Below, in pieces: positions 24,601 to 36,600 of a stretch of DNA of 64,000 nt. Both the position numbers and the translations under genes were made by a program. Position 1 is the first letter of the stretch, and each line of letters opens with the position of its first letter. Location of the stretch: NCBI GenBank assembly GCA_014218235.1, contig CM024760.1, forward strand, positions 7,420,049-7,484,048, written 5' to 3'. Source of the DNA: Colocasia esculenta (lineage: Eukaryota > Streptophyta > Magnoliopsida > Alismatales > Araceae). The notes beneath the pieces were generated by a model, which worked only from the letters and a program-made list of their open reading frames with translations, ran no database searches and was not told where the DNA came from.

Positions 24601-27600
24601 ATTTTTTCTGATTTTTCTGATTTTTTTCATTTTTTAAATAATTTTTTACTCTGGCCGACCCAGGGTCAGCCAGACTCCATTGGAGTCGGCCGGCTCCACC
24701 GACCCGACCCGACCCGAGTCGGGGTCGGCTGGGTCTGACTCACCCAGCCGACCCGACCCTGCCATCCATGCCGGAGGGAGACGACCTCCCTTCTTGCCAA
24801 GGGCGAATACCTTCACACCGAGCGAAAGAACCTTTTGGAACAAGCTGGAATTTCCCTTTGAGAGAGCCTCCTCTTTTTTCAGATTTTTTTGAATTTAGGA
24901 ATCCGAAAAAAAATCCCCACCCCAAAAGAGAGATCCCTTTTGTCATGGGTTACATGGGTATTTATAGGGGTTTAAGCCCCTTTACATTTGATGGAAGGAG
25001 GCGGATGAGAGGGCTTAACCGATGGAAGCCTTCGGGCACCATCGGTTAAGGGGAGCCCCCTTAACCGATGGGAGGTTCCATCGGTTGGGGGAGGAATTTC
25101 CCCAACCGATGGAGGTGTTCCACCGGTTAGGAGGGTGCTCCCCCAACCGATGGAAGGCTTCCATCGGTTAAGGAGATTGTCCTTAACCGATGGAGGTGTT
25201 CCATCGGTTACCCTTAACCAATGGAGGTGTTCCATCGGTTAGGGGAGCCCCTTTTTGGGTATTTTTTGGAAATTAGAAAATGGGGGTTTGGGGATTTTAC
25301 AATTTTTCATGCCAACAAATGCCCCCCACGGGATGTGCGCCGAAGCCGAGGGCGAAGGAGGACGTCCCGTGCGTTCTTCGAGCTTTACTCCTGGTCTTCA
25401 TGACTTGACAAGGAATTGAATTGAAATCCATAGCCATAGTTGACGCGCTTCAGTACTTGCACTGTGATGACAACAACTTCGGACAATGATCAACTCTGCC
25501 ATGCTTCTTGTGCCGAGCCATTAGCTCCTGTTGCTTATATGTTTTTAATTCGGTAATTCACAGATGAGGAATTAGTGATATGGACTCACTCCATCAAGTC
25601 AACTCCTCAGCTGAGCTTCATTGACAAACTGCTCCTTAGATTTACTTAAGAGTTGACTTCGACCTTCTTTGCTCGAGTATTGTCTTTCTGACTTTATCCA
25701 GGGATATCTCGACATTTTCCTTTTTGAAACTTGCCTTCCTGGCTTTCTTCGAGGATCCGATTTGATTGGGGATTTGACCGGTGAGACTTGTCTTTCTGAC
25801 TTTGCTCAACAACTTGGTTTGAGATTCCTTTTCCAAGGCTTGCCTTCCCAACCTTGCTCGGAGTTGGGTTGGAAATTCGGTCGCTAGAACTTGTCCTTCA
25901 GATTCTACTCAATGGCTTGATTTGAGATTTTCTCTTGAGGCTTGACACTCTTACTTCATTTGAAGTTGAATTTGATATCCCTTTCCTGAAATTTACCTTC
26001 TTGGCATTTACTTGGATTGGATTTGACATCTTTTTCCTGAATCTTGCCTTCCTGGCTTTATCCAGAATTCAATAAGAGATTCTATTGCTGAGGGTGACCT
26101 TCTTGGCTTCACTCAACGGCTTGCTTTAACATTTGGTCGACAAAGCTTGTCCTTTCTGGCTTTCTTCTTCGACCTAATTTGATACCTTTCTCTCGAGACT
26201 TGCATTCATAGCTTTTCTCGAAATTTGATTTGACATGTTTTTTCTTGAATTCTACCTTCCTGGCTTTATCCGAGATTTGATGTGGAATTCTGCTGCTGAG
26301 GCTAACCTTCTTGGCTTCGTCCAACGGCTGCTTCGTATTTGAATTGCTTGACAGGGGTGGCTTGTTTGCTTACTGGTTTTTCTTCAGTAAAGACGACTCC
26401 TTTTTCCTTCGAGGAGATTTGTGGAGTCGCTATCTTTCTTTTTTTCTATTTTTTACTTCATTTTCATATATTTGTTTGGATTTTCAGCCATCCATGCTCC
26501 AGAGGTTGTTGGTGACAGGCGTGGTGATGCTCATCTGGATGTTCCCTCCTCTTCCAGACGCAGGAGAGTTAGTAAGAGTGGAATTGTAGATTCCACCCCA
26601 TCCTGCGGTAATTTTCTTCCGCCTCTTTTCTTTTTTTCTCTCATCATTATCATTCATCATTTTTTTACTGATTCATCATCATTTTTTTTAGACTTCTCTA
26701 CCTCATATAGTGAGACAGATGAAGATGTCACTGACTCAGTCGCTCTAGACAATTATAACCCTTTGTCTGGAGATTCTCCTCATTTTCATAGCAGAGAGCA
26801 TGGTTTGGCGGATCGAATCGGATCGGCCCGATTCTCCCGAATCGGGGCGAATCATGGAAAACCTGATTCTCGATTCCATCGATTCGGTCCGATTCGCCTC
26901 ATATATATAATATTATTATAACATATTAGTAATATATATTATACATTATAAATATCATATATATGATATATTATATATATAATATATATTATACCCATGA
27001 GAATCGATCCGATTCGGATCGATTTGGGTCGATTCGGGGGGAATCGAATCGGATCAAGAAAAATCTGATTCGCCTCCCGATTCCGATCCGGAAAACCTTG
27101 GCAGAGAGTATGGAAGCTCCTCACGAGCGGCTGAAGCTTTTTCACCGAAGGCTGAAGATGATGGACCACTGCCCCACAATTCCTTTTCCAAGATGGCGGC
27201 GATAGAAGGTGATAATACCACCTTTACATTTGCCAAATTGGGACTCCCAACAAAGCAATATCCTTCTGCTTCCGTCGAGACTTATGTCCTAATGCCGGTA
27301 GGAGAATTCCCTGCGGCAGAACCAGTCCCTGAAGGTAACTTCCTTTTGAGCCAATGAATAGCCTATTTGGTTTCTTTTCCCATGCATTCATCATATTGAC
27401 TTTTCTCTTTCTTGCCCAGGCGGCTCGGATTTTATCAATCAACTTTTTTCGGGCGGGGTAACCAGCCCATATTTTCTTCCTAAGGCCAACTCTCCTTTCC
27501 CTTCTTGGGAAAACACGATGAGCCCTTTTCTCGAGCCGCAGGCCTATTCTGCCTTTCAAGTGGGAGACACCACAGGCACTGATGAAGGTGGCCAACAGAC

Positions 27601-30600
27601 GGATTATAATCCCAAGACATCAGCTTTACTATCGGGTGCAGGGAGTTTTGATCCGTATCCGGCTGATCTTCCCTCCTCGTCTCAAGGACTTTACACTGAG
27701 CAGCTGAACTTTGTTCGACCCTCGAGTCCCGAGATGGAAGAAAGAAACTCTTCACCAGGTGAGGAAAAGTGGATTTCATTCTTCTCTTTTTCTTTCAGGA
27801 CTTGAGTTTCATTTGTTTCTTTCTTTATTAATTGTCTTTCCTTGTTGGTACTTTCAACAGATAATTTGCCACTTTTTAATGACAGCGGATCTCCACCGTT
27901 GGAAGTGGATGTCTTGCCTGGACATGGTGTGGAATGGCCGACAGGAGTCCAACCCACTTCACTTCCTTTAAGCGATGGTTTCCTTGGCTTACTTCTTGAA
28001 AGAGTAAGGGCTGTGGTGAGCGCGGAAAATCCCCCATCGATTGAAGCCGTCAGGCATGCGCTAGAGCAGAATACCACGACCGCTTTCTATACAGGCCTTT
28101 CCAGGGATTTCTGGATGACTGCCGTAGAGGAGATTTGGGACAAAGTGCGCCGCCTTCATGCTACTGCGGTCTGGAATCCTTATGATCAGAGGATCCAGAC
28201 ATTAAAGAGCGAGATATGCTCCATGACCAGCGATGCTGATGAATTTGACTCCCGTGCAAATGAAGCATAGAAACGTCAGAAGACGCGGGAGTCGAAGATG
28301 GCTGCAGAAAGAGATAGAATCGCCAGGCTGCAGTGTGAGATTGATCAGGCGAGATCTTCCTTGGATCGGGAGGCCAAAGAGGCTGCGGACGCATCCGAGG
28401 AAAGAGTTGCTTTTGCTGGACAGGGGGCCAAGCTTCGCCAATCTGTTTCTTCCAGAGCTAAGGAAGTAGAACGGTTAAAAAGGAAGAAGCCCCGATGTCT
28501 CTGCTTTCCAGTGTGATATTTGTACACTGGCCTTTTTACTTGACTTTTCTGCTTGACTTGTACATTGTAGCCACTATCCTCTGTATGTTTATAACAGAGT
28601 GGATTGGAGCTTTGTAATTATGGAATGGAAGACGATTCTAAGAAGGTCGCTCCCTTTTCTCTCTCTCTCTCTCTCTCTTTCTCTTTTTTTTTCTTTTTTT
28701 CTCTTTTTTTTTACATTACCAACGCCAGTGCCCTTTCGGGTTTTCACCGAAACTGGCCCCCTTTAGCTTTTTCCAACGCGCCCTTTCGGATTTTTACGTT
28801 GAGGGGTGTTTAACACGCGAAATATTCTCTTCAAAATCTTTTATCCTTTTGAAGAAAAAGATATACTATGATGTTTGTTGATTTTGCGGGCGTGCCAGTC
28901 TGTTAAAACAGACGAATTTCATTTATCAGGCGATTTGGGTGTCGTGTACTGGACATTTCCCCATCGACCGAAGTCGATGTTAATTTACATCGAGGTGACC
29001 TCGAACACCTTTGATTCTCTGTCAAAGAACGTCTTTTGTCTCTATTCGTTGTGACAATATTGATCTTGATGATCGTCCTTCATGAATACATACTCTCGCA
29101 TAGATATTTGAAGCATTCATTGCTTATACACATGTAATTCGAAGTACAACTGGTCTTTCAAGACCTTTACAAATGGTGCCGATTATATAATCGGTCTTCA
29201 GAATTACATTCGGTTGTAATCGACCCCTTTTTGGACTTGCTTCTGTCACGATCTGATCGTCGATTTGCATCACGATCGACCACTGGATTTGAATATCATC
29301 ACGATCGGACCGTTGGATTTGCATATCATCACGATCAGATCGTTGGATTTGAATATCATCACGATCAGACCGTTAGATTTGAATATCATCACGATCGGAC
29401 AGTTGGATTTGAATATTACCACGATCAGATCGTTGGATTTGAATATCATCACGATCAGACCGTTGGATTTGAATATTATCACGATCAGATCGTTGGATTT
29501 GAATATCATCACGATCAGATCGTTGGGTTTGAATATCATCACGATCAGATCGTTGGATTTGAATATCATCACGATCAGACCGTTGGATTTGAATATCATC
29601 ACGATCAGATCGTTGGATTTACTTTGTGGTCATGTCAGGTTTCTACAAGTTTGTACCCCTTTTGGGATTTCGCTGCAATCTTTTACCCTTTCTGGAGGAG
29701 ATTTGGACAGCATTGTATGTATGACTGTTCAAGAGCTCCTTGCCATTTTCTGGCATTTCCAGGCACCTCTGTCATTCCTTGGCCTTTGTAGACCTTCTAC
29801 CACCAGTTGATATCTTCGAGTTCTTCTTCGTCATTTCTTGACATTCCCAGACATTTCCGCCATTTCTTGGCTTTTTTTGAACAGTCTCGGGTATTTCTGT
29901 CATTTGTTGACTTGCCCGGACGCTTCTGCCATTTCTTGGCATTCTATGTCTTTTCTGTCATTTCTTGACATCCTCGGACATTTCTACCATTTCTTGGCTT
30001 TTTCGAGCAGTCTCGGGTATTTCTGTCATTTATTGACTTGCCCGGACGCTTCTGCCATTTCTTGGCATTCTATGTCTTTTCTGTCATTTCTTGACATCCT
30101 CGGACATTTCTACCGTTTCTTGGCTTTTTCGAGCAGTCTCGGGTATTTCTGTCATTGATTGACTTCCTCGGATGTTTCTGCCTTTTCTTGGCATTCCGGA
30201 GTGTCTCGGTCATTCACTCAGGTGTCTTTGCCATTGATTGGCATGCTCGGATATTTCTGCCGCTTCTTGGCCTTTTCGAGCAGTTCTGGGTATTTCTGTC
30301 ATTGATTGACTTCCCCAGATGCTTCCGCCATTTCTTGGCATTCCTGAGTGTTTCAGTCATTTATTGACGTTCTCAGGTGTCTTTGCCATTGATTGACATG
30401 CTCGGACATTTCCGCCATTTCTTAACTTTTCCGAGCAGTTCCGGATATTTTCGTCATTGATTGACCTCCCCGAGTATCTTATGTCAGGTCTCGACTTCTT
30501 GGGACTTTTCAATCATTTCATGCCTTCCATGGGTATACTTGTCATTTCTTGACGACCCCAAAACTCCGCCAACCGTAAACCGGACTCAGGAGAGCGCACG

Positions 30601-33600
30601 CCACTTCAAGGAAATGACGTGTGTCCCGCTCCACCGAGTCATGTGAACGGCTTGGACCTTGTATAGTTTCTTGCTTCGTAAGGATTTGCTTGCAATTTCT
30701 GAACCTCGACGGCGTTTTGTTGGCTTCCGTGAAGCTCGAACATAGCTTGAAGGACTTCCTCTCAAGCGGGAGCACTTATGCAATTTCCCCCTTCAAGGTC
30801 TTTGGGTTTGGGACCTTTTTAAGGACATTTCTGCAATTTCTATTCTTCGGGGGGCACTTCTGTAATTTTTTTTAGACATCGGGGTATTTCTGCAATTTTT
30901 CCAGTCATGGGACATTTCTGCAATTTTCCCAGTCATGGAGGTATGTTTGCAATTTTCCCAATCATGGGGGTATGTTTGCAATTCTTCCAGACATGAGGGT
31001 ATTTCTGCAATTTCCCCTCAAACAGGGGCATTTCTGCAATTTTCCCAGACATGGGGGTATTTCTGCAATTTCCCCTCAAACAGAGACATTTCTGCAATTT
31101 TCCCTGACACGGAGATATTTCTGCAATTTTCCCTGACATGAGGGTATTTCTGCAATTTTTCCAGTCATGGGGGTATGTTTTCAATTTTCCTAGACATGAG
31201 GGTATTTCTGCAATTTTCCCTTGACAAGGGGGTATTTCTGCAATTTTCCCTTGACATGGAGATATTTCTGCAATTTTCCCAGCCATGGGGGTATTTCTGC
31301 AATTTTCCCTTGACAAGGGGATATTTCTGCAATTTTCCCTTGACAAGGGGCATTTCTGCAATTTTCCCAGTCATGAGGGTATTTCTGCAATCTTCCCTTG
31401 ACAAGGGGGTATTTCTGCAATTTTCCCTTGACATGGAGATATTTCTGCAATTTTCCCAGTCATGGGGGTATTTCTGCGCCACCTCAGCAGCAAGGAAGTC
31501 TTCAAGGAAGTCTTCTGGCTTCTTCTATGGAGCCCAGGAAACACCAACACGGGCAGACTTCTATTGAAACAAATAACATGGGAGCAGGCCACTCCAGACC
31601 CCCTCCATCAGTCTCCACTCTCCTGGATTTCAGATCTCCAGGAGTTGGTGGATTTCAGATCCTCCCCCAACCTTGGCAGATTTCTCAACCCCCCCAGGCT
31701 TTCTCCTTCCTCTCAGGGAGCTCCTCTCCTTTTATAGGAGTTTGGGAGTGGAGGTGGGCATCCCACCGGGAACATTCCATCAAGACGCCGGGGGAATCTC
31801 CACCAGGTATGTCAGATTTTTTTTTTGTTTCGGAGGGAGAAAAGGGGGCCGGTGGGAGGCCCACCGGTGCGTTTGGCACCCGCGGTGGGGCCCACAGGCG
31901 CGCAGCCCCGGTGGGCAGCCCACCGGGCGCGCATGCGGGCGCCCCGGTGGGCGCCCCACCGGGAGCGTGCGCGCGCAGGCCAGTGGGCGCCCCATCGGGC
32001 GCGTGCGTGCGCGCCGGTGGGCACCCCACCGGACGCGCGCAGGCGTCCCGGTGGGCGCCCCACCGGGCGCCGCGCGCAAGCGCACCGGTGGGCGCCCCAC
32101 CGGGCGCCGCGCGCGGGCGCACCGGTGGGCATCCCACTGGACGCGCGCGGGGTCCCGGTGGGCTCCCCACCGGGCGCGCGCGAGCGCCCTGGTGGGCTCC
32201 CCACCGGGCTGTTCATCCCCCCCTTATATATATATATATAATTGCGTTCAACAAATGCCCCCCACGGGATGTGTGCCGAAGCCGAAGGCGAAGGTGGACG
32301 TCCCGTGCATTCCTCAAACTTTATCCTTGGTTTCCATGACATGGTGGAGAACTGGGTCAAAGACCACGGCTATAGTTCATGCGCTTTAACATTTATGCGG
32401 TGCCGTCACCAATTTTGGACAACAATTTGTTGTTGTAGTTTGGGTTGACGAACAACTCTGTGATGCATCTGGCACTGAGTCATTGGTCTAAATTTCTCCA
32501 ATATTTTCCAGCTCAACAGTTCTCAGGAGAGGACTCAGGAGAGCGCACATCACTTCAGAGAAGTGACATGGACCCGCTCCACCAAGTCAACCCTACGACT
32601 GAGTTTTATTGATATGGCTTTGCTTGGAGTCGACTTTAGTTTTCTTCAGTCTGACTTTGTTCAGGATTTGATTTTGACGTCTTTCTTTCGGGACTTGCCT
32701 TCATAACTTTGCTCGGAGACTTGAGTTTGATATCTTCCCATGAATCTTGTCTCTTTTTTTTTTTTTTGACTTTGTTCAAGATCTGAAGGGAGATTCTGCC
32801 GATGAGACCCGTCCTTCTGGCTTCGCTCAACGGTTTGACTTGAGACTTTCCTCCTGAGGCTTGTCTTTCTGACTTTGCTCAGGATTGGATTGGAGTATTG
32901 ACTGCCGAGACTTGCCTTTCGGGTTTTACTCAACGGCCTGATTTGGCATTTGGTCGATGAGGCCTGCCTCTCTGGCTTTGCTCTTCGACCTGATTCGATA
33001 ATTCTCTCCCGAGACTTGCCTTTTTGGCTTTGCTTGGGATTTGATTTGACATCTTCATCCTGAATCTTGCCTTTCTGGCTTTACTCAGGATTCGATGGGA
33101 GATTCTGCTAATGAGGCGTGTCTTTCTGGCTTTGCTCAACAGCTTGATTTCAACCTCTTCTTTGAAGTTCATCTTTTAGGAATGGCACAGAACTTGAATT
33201 TCTTTCATGTCATTGTTGCTTGAGTGGCATACTCTTCTCGAGTCGTCACAGCAAGTGTCTATATTGGATGATTTCACAGTTTTCACAGCTTCAAATTCAA
33301 ATGACTCGACATACATAGATGTATATCTTGAGATTGAGGCTCTACTCCATCTGAAACATCTTCCTTCTACTCAAGTATTCGTCTCAGGCTCTCACTATAT
33401 CTTTCTGAGTGAGGCAGAATCTATTTCACCAGAGATCTTTCCTCCCCCCCTTTTTTTTATTTGTTGGCAATCCGGGTTGAAGCCAAGTAGAGTTGGTCGT
33501 TCAAACGGAACATGCAAGCCAACACTAGAAATAGAGTTCAATGGAATTGACAGTCCGAAAGGGACATGGAGGTCAAAACCACAGTCTGAGATTCAAGTAG

Positions 33601-36600
33601 GTTGACAATCCAAAAAGGGATATGTAAGTCAGCGCTACAAGTGAAATTCAACGGAATTGACAGTCCGAAAGGGACATGTAAGTCAAAACCAAAATTCGAG
33701 ATTCAAGTAGGTTGACAGTCCAAAAGGAACATATAAGTCAACACTACAAATGCAATTCAATGGAATTGACAGTCCGAAAGGGACATGTAAGTCAAAACCA
33801 CAGTTCGGGATTCAAGTAGGTTGACAGTCCAAAAGGAACATATAAGTCAACACTACAAATGCAATTCAATGGAATTGACAGTCCGAAAGGGACATGTATG
33901 TCAAAACCACAGTTCGAGATTCAAGTAGGTTGACAGTCCAAAAGAAACTGTAAGTCAACACTACAAATGCAATTCAATGGAATTGACAGTCTGAAAGGGA
34001 CATGTAAGTCAAAACCACAGTTCGGGATTCAAGTAGGTTGACAGTCCAAAAGGAACATAAAAGTCAACACTACAAATGCAATTCAATGGAATTGACAGTC
34101 CGAAAGGAACATGTAAGTCAAAACCACAGTTCGAGATTCAAGTAGGTTGACAGTCCAAAAGGAAACTGTAAGTCAACACTACTTCTTTTTTCCTTTTTTC
34201 TTTTCTCTTTCTCTCTTTTTTTTTTTTGAATGGAGTAGCCACGAGTTTGGATTTTGGACCTGAAGTTTGGGAATTGTTTCGGCTTGGCCAGCCTTTATGG
34301 CTTGGGGGCTGAAGTTTTTTTTTTTTGGAATTTGGGTATTGCCCTGACCTATCTTTGTGGTTTGTTGGTCAGGGGTTTTGGGGTTTAGCCTACCTTTGTG
34401 GTTTGCTGGCTAAGGAAAAAGATTTGATTTGGTGTTAGCCTACCTTTGTGGTTTGCTGGCTGAGGAGTGATTCAGATTTCGGGATTAGTCTACCTTTGTG
34501 GTTTGCTGGCTAAGGGGTAATTCAGATTTCGGGATTAGTCTACCTTTGTGGTTTGCTGGCTAAGAGAGGGATTTGATTTCGGGCCTAGCCTATCTTTATG
34601 GTTTGCTGGCTAAGATTTGAGATTTCGGTTTTGACTTGGCCTATCTTCATGGTTTGCTGGCCAAGGCAGAATGAGTGTTTGCAATAAAGAGGCTCACCAA
34701 TGAGAAATTTTTCTTTCTTTTTCTCCATTTTCTTTTTCCCCCTTTTTTTTATATATATTACCAACTCCAGCGCCCTTTGCGGGTTTTCACCGGAGCTGGC
34801 CCCCTCTAACTTTTTCCAACGCGCCCTTGCGGGTTTTCACATTGAGGGGTTACCCATTTTTGCCTGAGGCGCCCTTTCGGATTTTCACCTCAGCCGGGTT
34901 TTCGACATTTTTACCCCCAAATACACGAGATGTCATATACTTGAGTCCGTCGGGGCACCTCTATTTTAAGCCCCCATTTTTTTGTTTCTTCTCCTTTTTT
35001 TTTTGAATGGGGTAACCAGAATTTTGGATTCTAGATTTGGATTTCGGGTTTTGACTCAGCCTACCTTGGTGGTTTGTTGGCCAAGAAGGGGATTCGGTTT
35101 GGATTTAGCCTACCTTTGTGGTTTGCTGGCTAAGGAAGGAATTTGACTTTTGAGTTAGCCTACCTAGGCGGTTTGCTGGCTAAGAAATTGATGTTCTAAT
35201 TGGACTTAACCTACCTTTGTGGTTTGCTGGCTAAGAGATTGAGGTTTGGTTTGGACTTAGCCTACCTTTGTGGTTTGTTGGCTAAGGAAAGATTTTGGTT
35301 TTTGGAGTTGACTTAGCCTACCTTTGTGGTTTGCTGGCTAAGAAAGAGATTTGGTTTTCAGGTTAGCCTACCTTTGTGGTTTGCTGGCTAAGAAAACAAT
35401 TTGATTTTCGGGTTAACCTACCTTTGTGGTTTGCTGGCTAAGAGGGTTTGGTTTCAAGCTTAGCCTACCTTTGTGGTTTGTAGGCTAAGGAAGAGTTCAG
35501 GTTCTCAGGTTTGATTTGGATTTGAATTTTGATCTGGCCGGCCGTAAAAGCTTGTTGGCCGAGGATTCAAGAAAGATTTTTTTGTATTCATTTCATTTTT
35601 TTTTCACATTACCAATTTCGGCGCCCTTTCGGGTTTTCACCGAAGCTGGCCCCCTCTAGCTTTTTCCAACGCGCCCTTACGGGTTTTCACGTTGAGGGGT
35701 TATCCACTTTTGCCTGAGACGCCCTTTCGGATTTTCACCTCAACCGGATTCCAGGCCTTTTTGCCCTTGGGCACTTCTTTTGGGGAGTGACCAAGTCTGC
35801 CGGGGACATCTCTATTTTTAGTCCCATTTTTCTGTTTCTTCCTCTCTTTTTTTGAATGAAGTAACTAGAGTTTTTGGGTTCTGGGTTTGACTTTTTGGAT
35901 TTTGACTTGGCCTACCTTGCTGGTTTGTTGGCCAAAGAATGCTTCATATTTCGAGCATAGCCTACCTTTGTGATTTTTCTGGCTATGAAATGATTCAGTT
36001 TCGAACTTGGCCTACCTTTGTGGTTTGCTGGCTAAAGGGGTTTTGATTTTTTTTTGGGCTCAGCCTACCTTTGCGGTTTGTTGGCTAAGAGAAAGTTTTC
36101 ATTTGGGTCTAGCCTATCTTTGTAGTTTGCTGGCTAGGAAATGGGTTTTGATTTTTTTTTTTGGCTCAACCTACCTTTGTAGTTTGTTGGCTAAGAGAAA
36201 TGTTTCATTTGGATCTAGCCTATCTTTGTGGTTTACTGGCTAGGGATGGGTTTTGATTTTTTTTTTTAGGCTCAGCCTACCTTTGTGGTTTGTTGGCTAA
36301 GAGAGGGGTTCCATTTGGATCTAGTCTACCTTTGCGGTCTGCTGGCTAGGAATTGGTTCGCTCTTTGATCTGAATTTGAACCTGGTCGGCCGTAAAGGCT
36401 TATTGGCCAAAGATTCAATAAAAATTTTGTTGTTCTTCTTCTCTTTTTTTTTCACATTACCAATTCCGGCGCCCTTTCGGGTTTTCACCGAAACTGGCCC
36501 CCTCTAACTTTTTCCAACGCGCCCTTGCGGGTTTTCACGTTGAGGGGTTATCCATTTTTGCCTGAGGCGCCCTTTCGGGTTTTCGCCTCAGCCGAATTTC

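Larger units (their letters stand above)
19938..24770 (+). mobile_element. Apparently intact BED-type hAT transposon
   Basis: 4.8-kb element with inverted termini CATGGATGGCA...GGGTCGGGTCGG and an exact 8-bp duplication CCGGAGGG (19930-19937, 24771-24778). The TAT1 5' LTR at about 58510-58525 shows the unoccupied target. Subterminal regions at both ends are rich in GGTCGGG words. One spliced gene with all four coding exons in phase codes a full-length transposase. Confidence 0.94.
18300..25317 (-). repeat. 3' LTR of TAT1, carrying a hAT element and a MITE
   Basis: Begins TGTCGGACGCG on the plus strand and ends GCCAACA. Removing 19938-24770 (hAT), 19534-19739 (MITE B) and their duplications restores a sequence collinear with 57089-59122. 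Confidence 0.93.
28807..32253 (-). repeat. 3' LTR of TAT2
   Basis: 3.4 kb, near-identical to 41544-45052, with the same four arrays in the same order (29266-29625, 29830-30470, 30820-31475, 31850-32215). Confidence 0.93.

Noticed and set aside
29231..29791. Long repetitive ORFs on both strands (for example repeated VGFEYHHDQ)
   Set aside because: Artefact of the 30-bp minisatellite: its period is a multiple of three so several frames stay open. It lies inside an LTR.
30793..31592. Repetitive minus-strand ORFs (GKIAEIPPCQ-type repeats)
   Set aside because: Product of the ~32-bp minisatellite in the TAT2 LTR.
31398..32360. Overlapping GC-rich ORFs of 100-310 codons on both strands, and the same at 44226-45113
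   Set aside because: They come from the GC-rich hairpin array in the TAT2 LTR; no start context, codon bias or family match.
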